A DNA stretch of 64,000 nucleotides from Flavobacterium sangjuense (GCF_004797125.1 NZ_CP038810.1:2728001-2792000); one strand, 5' to 3'. Counted from the stretch's first letter, positions 37,219 through 46,691 are shown. The notes: generated from the sequence alone by a model not told the origin. Numbers and translations: made by a program.

Positions 37219-38640
37219 TTATTTAGGTTGTTCTATCTGAATTCCGTTTATTGTAGTGTTTATAAATTGTAAGTTTTCAACATTTTCAACTGAATAATTG
37301 GAGCCGATTTTATCAATTGTAACGTTTTTGAATACAATATTTTTAATTGGTGATTCAGCGTGTCCTTTTGCCAAAATCCCATATTTACCACCATTCTTAA
37401 CAGTAATATTTTCTAAATATATATTCTGAACTTTTGGCATATAATTTCCTGTTTGATTTCCGTGAATAGAATAAAACAAATCTATACCCAGCACAGACTC
37501 CTTTACTTCTCCTATTCTTAAGTTTCTCACACATACATTTTCAACAAATCCGCCTCTTCGTGTATTTGATTTGATTCTGATAGCACGGTCAAGTTCAGGG
37601 CTATCCATATCACAATTTTCCACATACACATTTCTTACACCTGCTGAAATTTCACTGCCCATAGTTACACCGCCGTGACCATCAAACATTTTACAATTTT
37701 GAACAACGATATTTTCACTCGGAATATTCACTCTTCTGCCATCAGTATCTCTACCGGATTTAATGGCAATACAATCATCTCCTGTATTAAAACTGCAATT
37801 GCGAATGATTACGTTTCTGGAATATTCGGGATCACAACCGTCATTATTTGGACCGTGACTTATAATATTAACACCATCCACTATAACATTCACTGACTTT
37901 ATAGGATGAATAATCCAAAATGGAGCGTTAACAATTTTAATATCTTTCAACATTACATTTTTACAATCAAAAAATTCAATAAAATTTGGTCTCAAATAAT
38001 ATCCATCTCCGAACAGACGATCAGCAACAGGAACACTATTATCTCCCATTTCCATTAATCGCTTAACGTTTTGAATTGGATCACCTTTTTTCCATCCGTA
38101 TACATCTTTCCCACACCAAGACCACCAATTTTGATTTCCGGCCTGACCATTTATAGTCCCTTTTCCGGTAACTGCAACATTGCTTTTTTGATAGGCATAA
38201 ATCAAAGGAGAATAATTCATTAATTCTACACCTTCAAAAGAGGTGTGTACTATTGGATAATCTTTCGTATTTGTGCTAAACAAAAGTTCTGCTCCTTCTT
38301 CCAAATGAAGATTGACATTACTTTGTAAATGAATTGGACCGGTAAAATATTTTCCGTAAGAAACAGAAACAATACCACCACCATTAGCAGAACAAGTTTC
38401 TATAGCTTTCTTAAAAGCCTGGGTATTATCAAAAACACCATCTGCTACAGCGCCAAAATCAGAAACTAAATAGGTTTTATTTTGAAAAACAGGCTCTTTA
38501 ACACTATTTATAATATCCTTCATTTTAGTCCAATCTGCTTTGTAAGCAGTTGGTTTATCATGTTTTGGAGCACACGAAAAAAAGAATACTGATAGTAAGG
38601 ATAAAGTAATAGCAATTTTAAGATTATTCTGTCTTGACAT
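37219..38640 (-). CDS. GH28 polygalacturonase, lipoprotein
   Basis: A 473-aa protein with a lipoprotein signal (LLSVFFFSC, Cys23). The canonical GH28 set is complete: NNDGCDPEYS, NTGDDCIAIKSGRD, GHGGVTMGSEIS and DRAIRIKSN with both Arg and Lys. It hydrolyses alpha-1,4-galacturonan; the Cys anchor suggests outer-membrane location next to SusCD. It is the first gene of the operon GH28-susC-susD-GH105-GH43-PL10, with the promoter/operator at 38703-38747, 62 bases upstream of the ATG. Confidence 0.92.
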   Translation of the reverse strand: MSRQNNLKIAITLSLLSVFFFSCAPKHDKPTAYKADWTKMKDIINSVKEPVFQNKTYLVSDFGAVADGVFDNTQAFKKAIETCSANGGGIVSVSYGKYFTGPIHLQSNVNLHLEEGAELLFSTNTKDYPIVHTSFEGVELMNYSPLIYAYQKSNVAVTGKGTINGQAGNQNWWSWCGKDVYGWKKGDPIQNVKRLMEMGDNSVPVADRLFGDGYYLRPNFIEFFDCKNVMLKDIKIVNAPFWIIHPIKSVNVIVDGVNIISHGPNNDGCDPEYSRNVIIRNCSFNTGDDCIAIKSGRDTDGRRVNIPSENIVVQNCKMFDGHGGVTMGSEISAGVRNVYVENCDMDSPELDRAIRIKSNTRRGGFVENVCVRNLRIGEVKESVLGIDLFYSIHGNQTGNYMPKVQNIYLENITVKNGGKYGILAKGHAESPIKNIVFKNVTIDKIGSNYSVENVENLQFINTTINGIQIEQPK

Positions 38641-38702
38641 TTGATTTATATTAACTCATTTGGTATCGATTCCGGTTCTTTTTAGCATTAAAAGGCAACT
38701 AG

Positions 38703-38747
38703 TGCAATCGATTACACAAACGTAAATATTAATTTTCAGTTTACCAA
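38703..38747 (-). promoter_or_regulatory. Promoter plus LacI-type operator for the GH28-susCD operon
   Basis: On the minus strand: TTG (38745-38747), 20 bases, TACGTTTG (38717-38724), then TGTAATCGATTGCA (38703-38716). Same abutting layout as at 17296 and 51272. Confidence 0.82.
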
Positions 38748-38883
38748 AAAAATATAGTTAAAAAACAATAAATATAAAAATACCGTGAAATTTTTATATA
38801 TATCTTAATAATCCCGCTAATTTAAGAAAATTTTAAATATTAACCGTACAAAATGAGAGTCAAAAACCATTAACTTATAATAA

Positions 38884-38905
38884 TTTGTGCAATCGATAGC
38901 ACAAA
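38884..38905 (+). promoter_or_regulatory. LacI-type operator in front of the lacI-family gene
   Basis: A 22-base near-perfect palindrome centred on ATCGAT, core TGCAATCGATAGCA at 38888-38901, arms TTTG/CAAA. It lies about 55 bases before the regulator's ATG. The core differs by one base from the other sites, but the outer arms are more symmetrical, which fits autoregulation. Confidence 0.75.
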
Positions 38906-38958
38906 ATTCTGTTTATAAATAAATTTTGCTACTTTTACCTTCATAAAAGCACTTTATA

Positions 38959-39987
38959 ATGAGTCCAAAAGCAACAATTTACGACATAGCCAAAGAGTTA
39001 AATATCTCTGCAGCTACTGTTTCAAGAGCATTAAACAACAACCCAAAAATCAGTAAAAGCACCTGTGATCTTGTTATGGCTACTGCCACCAAGATGAATT
39101 ACAAACAGAATAAATTGGCACAGGCGCTTAAAAGTGGAAAAAGTCATAACATTGGTGTTATCGTCCCTCGTATTAACACTAATTTTTTTGCTTCTGTTAT
39201 TCGTGGAATTGAAGAAGAATTGTATTCTCATAAATATAATGTAATCATTTGTCAAACACACGAAGATGAAAAAAGAGAAATCGAGAACATTAACATGCTG
39301 TTAAACGCTCAAGTTGATGGTATTTTAATGTCTGTTTCTAATATGACTTCTGAAAATGACCGCGTGATTGAAAAAGCACTTGAAAAAAGGGTTCCTGTAG
39401 TATTCTTTGACCGTAAAAAAAATATTGAAGGGGTCAGTACTGTTACTATTAACGATTTTGGGGCTGCTTATACTACAACAAAGCATATCATAGAACAAGG
39501 ATGTTCTAAAATTGCCTATTTAACCGGTGACCGCTCTTTAGAAATTTATGAAAATCGTTTTAATGGTTATAAACAAGCGCTTATAGATAACGGCATAGAA
39601 TTTAAGGATGAATATGTGATAAAAATTAAAAGTAGTGTTGAAGACGGACATTCAGCTGCAAAAAAATTATTAAAGCTAAAGGTTAAACCAGACGCAATAT
39701 TTTCTGCTTCTGACTTTGCTGCATTAGGAGCCATTAAAGAACTTAAGGAGCAAGGTTATAAAATTCCTGAAGATGTTTGTGTGGTTGGTTTTGGAAACGA
39801 ACCTTTTACCGAATTTATGGAATTATCCATTTCATCTGTTGACCAATGCAGTGTTGCAATGGGTAAAGCTGCTGCTCAAGTCTTTCTGGAGCAAGTAAAA
39901 AACAAAGACGGTGCTAAAATTGAAAAAAAGGTAGTTTTAAATGGTGAATTATTAATTCGAAATTCATCTTCAAAAATAAAATCATAA
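38959..39987 (+). CDS. LacI-family transcriptional regulator of the pectin locus
   Basis: A 342-aa protein. The N-terminal LacI helix-turn-helix and hinge are clear (TIYDIAKELNISAATVSRAL, then NPKIS, MNYKQNKLAQALKSGKSHNIGVIVP). A periplasmic-binding-protein-like effector domain follows (about 60-335; GIEEELYSHKYNVIICQT, VPVVFFDRK, DAIFSASDFAALGAIKELKEQGYKIPEDV, VVGFGNEPF). It is the only LacI-type gene in the window and lies among seven matching palindromes, one in front of itself. I infer it binds them and is released by a pectin catabolite such as KDG or a related sugar acid; the effector is not visible from sequence. It converges on the uxaA end of the catabolic operon. Confidence 0.9.
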   Translation: MSPKATIYDIAKELNISAATVSRALNNNPKISKSTCDLVMATATKMNYKQNKLAQALKSGKSHNIGVIVPRINTNFFASVIRGIEEELYSHKYNVIICQTHEDEKREIENINMLLNAQVDGILMSVSNMTSENDRVIEKALEKRVPVVFFDRKKNIEGVSTVTINDFGAAYTTTKHIIEQGCSKIAYLTGDRSLEIYENRFNGYKQALIDNGIEFKDEYVIKIKSSVEDGHSAAKKLLKLKVKPDAIFSASDFAALGAIKELKEQGYKIPEDVCVVGFGNEPFTEFMELSISSVDQCSVAMGKAAAQVFLEQVKNKDGAKIEKKVVLNGELLIRNSSSKIKS

Positions 39988-39990
39988 AAA

Positions 39991-40018
39991 AAAGAGTGAA
40001 TTTAATTCACTCTTTTTT
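39991..40018. terminator. Bidirectional terminator between lacI-type gene and uxaA
   Basis: AAAGAGTGAAT (39991-40001), loop TTA, ATTCACTCTTT (40005-40015), with A-run before and T-run after. It serves both convergent genes. Confidence 0.88.
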
Positions 40019-40021
40019 GTT

Positions 40022-41635
40022 TTATAATGATACTCCTCTTTTCCAGGGAATAAAAACATCTTGTTTCAGCTGATCTGCTTTTGTTTCTATATTTCCGCTC
40101 GCTAATTCAATAATATAATCTACTATTTCTGCTCCAACTTCGGCAATAGTTTTTTCACCAGTAATCACAGTTCCGGCATTTACATCTATAATATCTGACA
40201 TTCTATTAATTAATGTCGAATTAGACGAAATTTTAACCACAGGTGCAATCGGATTTCCCATCGGATTTCCCAAACCTGTAGTAAATAAAACAACGGTTGC
40301 CCCTGCTCCAACCAATCCTGTGGTACATTCGGCGTCATTTCCTGGTGTATTCAAAAGATTTAAACCTGGTTTTGAAATATATTCACCGTAATCTAAAACA
40401 TCTACAACCGGAGAAGTTCCTCCTTTTTTAGCCGCTCCTGCCGATTTCATGGCATCGGTAATTAATCCGTCTTTAATATTTCCCGGTGACGGATTCATAT
40501 CAAATCCTGAACCTGCATCCACAACCGATTTCTCAAAAGCTCTCATTAGGGATAAAAACTTATTTGCTTTTTCTTCGTCAACACATCGGTCCATCAACTC
40601 TTGTTCAACACCACAAAGTTCAGGAAACTCTGCCAAAATGGTTTTCCCACCCAAAGCTGCAAAAATATCTGAAACAACTCCCAATGCAGGATTTGCCGAT
40701 ATTCCTGAAAACCCGTCTGAACCACCACATTCCAAACCAATATTTAGTTTTGAAAGCGGTGCAGGTTTACGTTTAATTTGGTTGGCTCTTTTAATGGCTT
40801 CATAAGAATCTTTAATCACCATTTGGAACATTTGGTCGGTAGTTCCAATTTGTTGTTGCTCATAAATCAAAATTTCTTTATCATTATTCGGGCTCATTTC
40901 TTTTAAAGCATCTTTAAAAATACTAATCTGCAAATTTTGGCACCCCAAACTTAAAACCGTAGCACCTGCAACATTCGGATTGTTTACATATCCCGCAAGC
41001 AATTTCGCCAACAATTCCGAATCTTGTCGAATTCCACCACAACCACCCTGATGGTTGATGAATTTTACTTCAATATTATCTAAAAGATTTTCATTTGGAG
41101 ATTTATCTACAACTTCTTCGACGCTTTTTTCTTCAATTAAAGAGCGTAATAAATTTTTATAAGAAACATCTTTTTTGGGCATTAATTCGTTTTCGAAAAT
41201 CTCTTTTAGTTTCTCAATATTTTTGTTTTCACAAAAAACTAATGGAAAAAATAACCAGACATTCTTGGTTCCTACTTGTCCATCAGCCCGATGATATCCG
41301 TTGAAAGTTTTGTCTTTCCAACGATCTACATTTGGCGGAGTCCAACCTAAGTTTCCGTTTTTACCAAAAACTTCTTCACTTTTATGTTTTACATTTTCGG
41401 TAGTAATTACTTCTCCTTTTGCCACAGGCTTTGAAGCTCTCCCTACCAAAACGCCATACATTATAATATCATCACCAATTTCAAAATCTGTCTCTGCAAT
41501 TTTATGTTTTGCTTTAACATCAGTTGTTGGTGAAACAGTAGTTCCTTCAAATGCAATTTGTTCACCTTGCACCAAATCGGTTAGGGCAACAATTACATTG
41601 TCGGCAGGATTTACTTTTATTAATTTCTTTTGCAT
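40022..41635 (-). CDS. uxaA: Altronate dehydratase
   Basis: A 537-aa cytoplasmic enzyme that dehydrates D-altronate to 2-keto-3-deoxygluconate. N-terminal SAF-like domain (about 1-95; VNPADNVIVALTDLVQGEQI, then VLVGRASKPVAKGEVITTENV). The UxaA core follows, with GYHRADGQVGTKNVWLFFPLVFCEN, HQGGCGGIRQDSE, LSLGCQNLQI, GLECGGSDGFSGISANPALG and a C-terminal TTGLGNPMGNPIAPVVKISSN. Length and motifs fit the family. It is the last gene of the 11-gene uronate operon, 10 bases after uxaB. Confidence 0.92.
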   Translation of the reverse strand: MQKKLIKVNPADNVIVALTDLVQGEQIAFEGTTVSPTTDVKAKHKIAETDFEIGDDIIMYGVLVGRASKPVAKGEVITTENVKHKSEEVFGKNGNLGWTPPNVDRWKDKTFNGYHRADGQVGTKNVWLFFPLVFCENKNIEKLKEIFENELMPKKDVSYKNLLRSLIEEKSVEEVVDKSPNENLLDNIEVKFINHQGGCGGIRQDSELLAKLLAGYVNNPNVAGATVLSLGCQNLQISIFKDALKEMSPNNDKEILIYEQQQIGTTDQMFQMVIKDSYEAIKRANQIKRKPAPLSKLNIGLECGGSDGFSGISANPALGVVSDIFAALGGKTILAEFPELCGVEQELMDRCVDEEKANKFLSLMRAFEKSVVDAGSGFDMNPSPGNIKDGLITDAMKSAGAAKKGGTSPVVDVLDYGEYISKPGLNLLNTPGNDAECTTGLVGAGATVVLFTTGLGNPMGNPIAPVVKISSNSTLINRMSDIIDVNAGTVITGEKTIAEVGAEIVDYIIELASGNIETKADQLKQDVFIPWKRGVSL

Positions 41636-41645
41636 GATAAATTCT

Positions 41646-43094
41646 TTACGATTGATATTGCTTGTTAAAATTTAAATATCCTTTTTCCAAGCCATTAGTC
41701 ATAATTTCAGACAAAGCAAAAGCGATATCCTGGCTCAAGCCATTTACTTTTGTTAAATCTTCTCCCCAAAACTCTTCATTAGATAACACACTATTTACAA
41801 CCAAATCAAGATCTGATAATTCCCAAGCTGATTTAAATTGCTCAACGATTTCCGATGAGTCTTTGATTGGTAATTCCTTTCCGTTCCAAGTTCCTTTGTA
41901 AAATTGGATTAAACAAGCAAATGAAAAAGTCAAATTAGTTGGCAGTTGCTGATTTTCGGCATAATACTGAAGCAAGCTTGGTAAAACACGCACTTTAAAT
42001 TTCGAAATAGAATTTAAGGCAATGTCAGATAATAAATGTTTAATAAATGGATTTCTGAAACGATCCATTACTTCATCTGAGTACGCTAAAACCTCCTCTT
42101 TATCAAATGGTAATGTACCATTAATTTCAGAAATAATGCTATTTACAAATTTCCCGGTAAAATCACCATCAACGGTTTGTTTTACCGTTTCGTTTCCGTA
42201 TAACAACGAAAACGGAACCATAGCCGTATGTGCACCATTCAGTATACGAACTTTTAAGGTTCGGAACGGCTGCATATCATCCACAATTTTCACATTTAAA
42301 TCTGTTTTGTGGAATGGCAATTTTTTCTTTAAATCCTCTCCGCCTTCAATTACCCAAAGGAAAAAAGGCTCTGCAGTAACAATCAGATTATCCTGGTAAT
42401 CCAACTTGCTGTTGTACTCTTCAATTTCGTTTCTTGGATAGCCAGGAACAATTCGATCTACTAATGTATTGTGAAAAGTACAACTTTCTAATAGCCAAGT
42501 TTTAAATGCATTGTCATAACTCCATAAGTCACAATATTTGAATATAATTTCTTTTAGAGTGTCGGCATTATGATTTATTAATTCACATGGAATAATAGTC
42601 AATCCTTTAGAAGCATCGCCTTTAAAATGCTTAAATCTTTCATGTAACAAGACCGTTAATCTTGCCGGAAAAGCCACTGGTGGCTGCATATCAGGCGTAT
42701 CTGAATCAATGTATTCAATACCGGCTTCTGTGGTATTTGAAATAATGAACTGAAGTTCTTCTTCTTTGGCTAAATCTAAATAATCGGCATAATCCTTATA
42801 AGGATTTATACCTTTTACAACATTCGTAATTAGGTCAATTTCCTGGATTTTTTCACCTTTTTTGATTCCGTTTAAAAAGAGTGTATAAAGTCCGTCCTGG
42901 TCATTAATCATATTAATCATACCATTCTCTAGCGGTTGCACCATGGCAATACCGGCATTGAAATCGAGTTCATTATTTAGTCTTTGAAAAGCATAATCAA
43001 CGAAAGCCCTTAAGAAATTACCCTCACCAAATTGTACCACTTTTATTGGAAACTTCTTTTCTAATCCCTGGTTTTTTCTATTTAATTTTTCCAT
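41646..43094 (-). CDS. uxaB: Tagaturonate reductase (altronate oxidoreductase)
   Basis: A 482-aa polyol/mannitol dehydrogenase-family protein that reduces D-tagaturonate to D-altronate with NADH. The N-terminal nucleotide-binding region is VVQFGEGNFLRAFVDYAFQ, and the family motif LRVRILNGAHTAMV-like (LKVRILNGAHTAMVPFSLL) is at about 281-299, with the Lys/Asn/His set of this family. It follows UxaC biochemically and precedes UxaA in both pathway and operon. Confidence 0.92.
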   Translation of the reverse strand: MEKLNRKNQGLEKKFPIKVVQFGEGNFLRAFVDYAFQRLNNELDFNAGIAMVQPLENGMINMINDQDGLYTLFLNGIKKGEKIQEIDLITNVVKGINPYKDYADYLDLAKEEELQFIISNTTEAGIEYIDSDTPDMQPPVAFPARLTVLLHERFKHFKGDASKGLTIIPCELINHNADTLKEIIFKYCDLWSYDNAFKTWLLESCTFHNTLVDRIVPGYPRNEIEEYNSKLDYQDNLIVTAEPFFLWVIEGGEDLKKKLPFHKTDLNVKIVDDMQPFRTLKVRILNGAHTAMVPFSLLYGNETVKQTVDGDFTGKFVNSIISEINGTLPFDKEEVLAYSDEVMDRFRNPFIKHLLSDIALNSISKFKVRVLPSLLQYYAENQQLPTNLTFSFACLIQFYKGTWNGKELPIKDSSEIVEQFKSAWELSDLDLVVNSVLSNEEFWGEDLTKVNGLSQDIAFALSEIMTNGLEKGYLNFNKQYQS

Positions 43095-43122
43095 TTTATT
43101 GCTAATTACTTAATGTTCTTAC

Positions 43123-43782
43123 TTATTTTATTGTTTGGATTAATTCCAAAACTTTTCTTGTTTCTGTTTCGATTGTGGCATAATCTTTATCTGCCATCAA
43201 TTGCTTGCTAATGAGTTTGCTTCCCATTCCAACTGCAGAAACACCGGCTTTGTACCATCCTTCGATATTTTCTCTAGTCGTATCTACTCCGCCTGTTGGC
43301 ATGAATAATAACTTTGGAAAAATATCTTTGATTCCGCTTAAAAATTCCGGACCTAACATATTTCCTGGGAATAATTTAATGAATTTCACTCCGGCATTTT
43401 CTGCTGCTATAATTTCTGAAGGCGTCATACAACCCGGGCTGTACAATACTTCTTTGCTTCTTAAATACGCTGCCACTTCAGGAACAAAACCCGGACTGAT
43501 GTAAAAATCTGCGCCAACTGCGAAATATTCTTCGGCTTGCTGCAAGTTTTTTATAGTACCAATTCCTAATAATAAATCGGGCATTTCAGCATTTCGTACT
43601 TCAACCATTTTTTTGAAATTGCTCAATGCAGCATCTCCACGGCTTGTATATTCTACTGCTTTTACTCCTGCTTTGTAAATGGCTCTTAAAACTTCTATAG
43701 TTACATTTTCATCAGCATTGAAATATAAAGGAAGCATTCCTTGTTTTACAATGGCATCCGTTACTTTTTGTATGTTACTCAT
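43123..43782 (-). CDS. eda: KDPG/KHG aldolase
   Basis: A 219-aa class I aldolase that splits 2-keto-3-deoxy-6-phosphogluconate into pyruvate and glyceraldehyde 3-phosphate. Key parts: AVEYTSRGD (about 40-48, acid/base Glu), LGIGTIKN, PGCMTPSEIIAAENAGVKFIKLFPGN with the Schiff-base Lys in FIKLFPG, and LFMPTGGVDTT. The length is normal. It closes the pectin pathway and lies downstream of both KDG kinase genes. Confidence 0.93.
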   Translation of the reverse strand: MSNIQKVTDAIVKQGMLPLYFNADENVTIEVLRAIYKAGVKAVEYTSRGDAALSNFKKMVEVRNAEMPDLLLGIGTIKNLQQAEEYFAVGADFYISPGFVPEVAAYLRSKEVLYSPGCMTPSEIIAAENAGVKFIKLFPGNMLGPEFLSGIKDIFPKLLFMPTGGVDTTRENIEGWYKAGVSAVGMGSKLISKQLMADKDYATIETETRKVLELIQTIK

Positions 43783-43785
43783 TTT

Positions 43786-44235
43786 TTAAATTTTAACTTT
43801 AAATACTAATTTTTTTATGGCTCCTTCACCAATCATCGGCGCATGAACATCTTCCGGATAAAAAATAACAAATTGATTGTTTGTCAATTGAAAAAACATA
43901 TCAGGTTCATCACTAAAAAAGCGCACATCTTTCTCCGTATTATAATCTCCGTTTGGGATGTTGCATTTTTCTCTTGGTTTCCATCCAATAGTTTCTAATC
44001 CGCTTACACAGATTTGGATGTCAATATTTAGATCATGGCATTCAAATTTTTCCAAACTGGTTGCTGCCGTTTTCCCGTTTCCGTTGCTTACAATAAGCTT
44101 TAATCCTTCGGCAATATCATGCTTTCCATCTTCCAGATTTTGCAAATCTTTACCTTTTAGAAAATCGAACGCTGTTGCAAACAAAGGATGCAAGCTATTG
44201 TATTTTGACGCGTTATTGAGTGTATCTACTACCAT
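43786..44235 (-). CDS. YhcH/YjgK/YiaL family protein
   Basis: A 149-aa cytoplasmic cupin-like protein of the DUF386 family. Motifs: LEDGKHDIAEGLKLIVSNG, FECHDLNIDIQICVSGLE and the C-terminal FVIFYPEDVHAPMIGEG, which hold probable metal ligands. Relatives appear in sugar-acid operons (sialate, gluconate, uronate), and anomerase or hydrolase activity has been suggested for some. Here it lies 6 bases after a KDG-kinase paralogue and 3 before eda, so a role in handling a uronate or keto-sugar intermediate is likely but unproven. Confidence 0.8.
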   Translation of the reverse strand: MVVDTLNNASKYNSLHPLFATAFDFLKGKDLQNLEDGKHDIAEGLKLIVSNGNGKTAATSLEKFECHDLNIDIQICVSGLETIGWKPREKCNIPNGDYNTEKDVRFFSDEPDMFFQLTNNQFVIFYPEDVHAPMIGEGAIKKLVFKVKI

Positions 44236-44241
44236 CTTAAA

Positions 44242-45297
44242 TTATCTTGCAACTCTACCGGAAGCATCACCTCCCATTAATTTATTAACCTCATCAACCG
44301 TTACCAAGTTAGCATCACCTTTGATAGTGTGTTTCAGACAAGATGCTGCTACTGCAAAATCCAATGCGTTTTGATCATCATCAGGATAGGTTAATAATCC
44401 GTAGATTAATCCACCCATAAAACTATCACCACCACCAACACGGTCAACGATATCGGTAATTTGGTATTGACGTGTTTGCAGCATTTGTTTTCCATCGTAT
44501 AAAACTCCTGCCCAAGTATTGTGTGAAGCAGAGATAGAACCTCTTAACGTTGTAATTACTTTTTTAGCTCTTGGGAATTTTTTCATCATTTGTTGACAAA
44601 CCGATAAGAAAGCTTCCGCTTTAACATCGTGACCATGCGTTTGAACCGCTGCACCTTCCGGTTTGATTCCAAAGTGCATTTCTGCATCTTCTTCGTTTCC
44701 TAAAACTACATCGCAATAAGAAGTTAATTCGGTCATGATTTCTTCTCTTTTTGCTGCGTCGCAGTATTTCCAAAGTTTAGCACGGTAATTCAAATCGGTT
44801 GAAATCGTTACGCCTAATTTGCTTGCTGCTTTTACAGCTTCCAAACAAACATCGGCAGAACTTTGCGAAATTGCAGGTGTAATTCCCGTCCAGTGAAACC
44901 ATTGCACATCTTTAAAAACTTCTTCCCAGTTAATCATACCGGATTGGATAGTAGACATTGAAGAATAGGCTCTATCGTATACTACTTTACTTCCTCTTGA
45001 TACCGCTCCTGTTTCCAGAAAATAGATACCTAAACGCTCACCACCCCAAACAATTTTATCTACACCAACTCCTCTTTTACGCATTTCCATCATCGCACAT
45101 TCTCCGATATCATTTTTAGGTAAACGGGTTACAAAATCAACCGGAATTCCATAATTTGCTAATGAAACAGCTACATTCGATTCTCCACCTCCATAAACTA
45201 CTTCGAAGTTATCAGCTTGTGAAAATCTTAAAAATCCTTGTGGTGCTAATCTTAACATTATCTCACCAAATGTTACTACTTTTTTCGACATTGTCAT
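44242..45297 (-). CDS. kdgK: PfkB-family sugar kinase, KDG kinase paralogue 1
   Basis: A 351-aa ribokinase-fold protein; the start may also be the ATG two codons in (MSKKVVTFGE). Signatures: YGGGESNVAVSLANYGIPV (sugar binding) and DIVDRVGGGDSFMGGLIYG with the catalytic Asp. Compared with its neighbour (DRIGAGDAFMAG) the anion-hole segment reads GGGDS. It should phosphorylate 2-keto-3-deoxygluconate to KDPG. It ends ASGRVAR, like the neighbour's GGGRVSR, so the pair arose by tandem duplication. One of the two may have another substrate (inference). Confidence 0.82.
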   Translation of the reverse strand: MTMSKKVVTFGEIMLRLAPQGFLRFSQADNFEVVYGGGESNVAVSLANYGIPVDFVTRLPKNDIGECAMMEMRKRGVGVDKIVWGGERLGIYFLETGAVSRGSKVVYDRAYSSMSTIQSGMINWEEVFKDVQWFHWTGITPAISQSSADVCLEAVKAASKLGVTISTDLNYRAKLWKYCDAAKREEIMTELTSYCDVVLGNEEDAEMHFGIKPEGAAVQTHGHDVKAEAFLSVCQQMMKKFPRAKKVITTLRGSISASHNTWAGVLYDGKQMLQTRQYQITDIVDRVGGGDSFMGGLIYGLLTYPDDDQNALDFAVAASCLKHTIKGDANLVTVDEVNKLMGGDASGRVAR

Positions 45298-45336
45298 TTA
45301 ATTTTATTATGTTATTATATTTATTTCAATTCATTT

Positions 45337-46341
45337 TTATCTTGAAACTCTACCTCCACCAAAACCGTGCATTAAGGCTTCTACTTCTTTCACTGTTGCC
45401 AAATTAATATCTCCCGAAATGGAATGTTTTAAACAGGCAGCGGCAACAGCAAACTCTAAGGCTGTTTGGTAATCTTCTTCGTATGTCAATAATCCGTATA
45501 TTATTCCTGCCATAAATGCATCTCCCGCTCCAATTCTGTCAATAATATGAGAGACATTGTATTTTCTGGATTGCAGCATATTTTTTCCATCCCAAAACGA
45601 AGCACTTATACCATTGGAAGATGCATTTGCCTGAATCCTTTGGGTTGTGACAATGTTTTTCAGCTTTGGAAAAGTTTTCATCCAACTCGCAAAAATGGCT
45701 TCCTGAGTATCATTTTCATTATATTCAATTCCCAAAACCTTTTCAGTTTCATCTGCTCCTCCTAATAATAAGTCGCAGTATTTTACCAAATTCGGCATGA
45801 CCTGATTGGCATTTTTTCCGTATTTCCATAATGTAGGTCGATAATTGAGATCGGCTGAAATTGTCAATCCCATTTTATCTGCTACCAGTAAAGCTTCTTC
45901 ACACAACTCTGCTAAATCTAGCGAAAGCGAAGGTGTTATTCCAGACCAATGAAACCAATCGGCATCCTTAAATATCGATTCCCAGTCAATCATTCCTTTT
46001 CTTAAAAGTGAAAATGACGAATCTTCTCGGTCATAAACCACTTTTCCCGGTCTTTCGGAAGCACCTTGTTCAAAATAATAAATCCCCAATCTTTTTCCTT
46101 GGGTAATAACAACCGGTTCTACTCCAAAAGAGCGTATCATACTTATGGAAGATTCTCCTAATTCATTTGGTGGAACGGCTGTAATAAATTTTACAGGAAT
46201 TCCAAATTTTGCCAATGATGCCGCTACGTTAGCCTCTGCACATCCATAATATAAATCGAAGGAAGTTGCCTGCGTTAATCTTAAATGACTTGGCGGCGAC
46301 AACCTTAATAATATTTCTCCGAATGTGACGACTTTACTCAT
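45337..46341 (-). CDS. kdgK: PfkB-family sugar kinase, KDG kinase paralogue 2
   Basis: A 334-aa ribokinase-fold protein with MSKVVTFGEILLRLSPPSHL, YYGCAEANVAASLAKFGIPV and the canonical ATP-site motif HIIDRIGAGDAFMAGIIYG. It is a full-length homologue of the kinase 39 bases downstream. It probably phosphorylates 2-keto-3-deoxygluconate. In the sugar-binding loop it has YGCAEAN where the paralogue has YGGGESN, so substrate or regulation may differ. The context between kdgF/uxaC and eda strongly supports a role with KDG. Confidence 0.85.
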   Translation of the reverse strand: MSKVVTFGEILLRLSPPSHLRLTQATSFDLYYGCAEANVAASLAKFGIPVKFITAVPPNELGESSISMIRSFGVEPVVITQGKRLGIYYFEQGASERPGKVVYDREDSSFSLLRKGMIDWESIFKDADWFHWSGITPSLSLDLAELCEEALLVADKMGLTISADLNYRPTLWKYGKNANQVMPNLVKYCDLLLGGADETEKVLGIEYNENDTQEAIFASWMKTFPKLKNIVTTQRIQANASSNGISASFWDGKNMLQSRKYNVSHIIDRIGAGDAFMAGIIYGLLTYEEDYQTALEFAVAAACLKHSISGDINLATVKEVEALMHGFGGGRVSR

Positions 46342-46352
46342 CTATTGCTTCT

Positions 46353-46691
46353 TTATTGTATAAAATCTTCCCGCATCGGGCTGAAAACATCTACCAACAT
46401 ACCGGCTTCCAGACAAACTACTCCATGATTTACCTCAGACGGAACATGAAAAGAATCTCCTTTTTCCAATACGGTTGTTTCTTCCCCAATGGTCACTTCA
46501 AATTTCCCTTCGGAAATATGCGTAACCTGAGAATGAGGATGGTTGTGTAAAGCACCAACTCCACCTTTTTCAAAACGTACATTCACCATCATCACTTTAT
46601 CATCAAAACCTACAATCTGTCTTTGAATTTTATCATCAACAGATTCCCATTCGGTTTTTAAATACTTAAAAAAAACATCGCTTGCCAACAT
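46353..46691 (-). CDS. kdgF: KdgF-type cupin
   Basis: A 112-aa small cupin. Metal-binding residues are visible in LHNHPHSQVTHISEGKFEV (HxHxxxQ, then a His after the usual spacing) and GDSFHVPSEVNHGVVC. KdgF speeds the linearisation of 4,5-unsaturated galacturonate released by GH105 into 5-keto-4-deoxyuronate, the substrate of KduI. The operon position between uxaC and a KDG kinase agrees. Single-domain length is normal. Confidence 0.88.
   Translation of the reverse strand: MLASDVFFKYLKTEWESVDDKIQRQIVGFDDKVMMVNVRFEKGGVGALHNHPHSQVTHISEGKFEVTIGEETTVLEKGDSFHVPSEVNHGVVCLEAGMLVDVFSPMREDFIQ

Noticed and set aside
38662..38673. GGTATCGATTCC, resembling the LacI-type operator
   Set aside because: It shares only the ATCGAT centre; the flanking bases differ from all seven accepted sites.
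41301..41675. 124-codon plus-strand ORF opposite uxaA
   Set aside because: Antisense shadow; uxaA is complete on the other strand.
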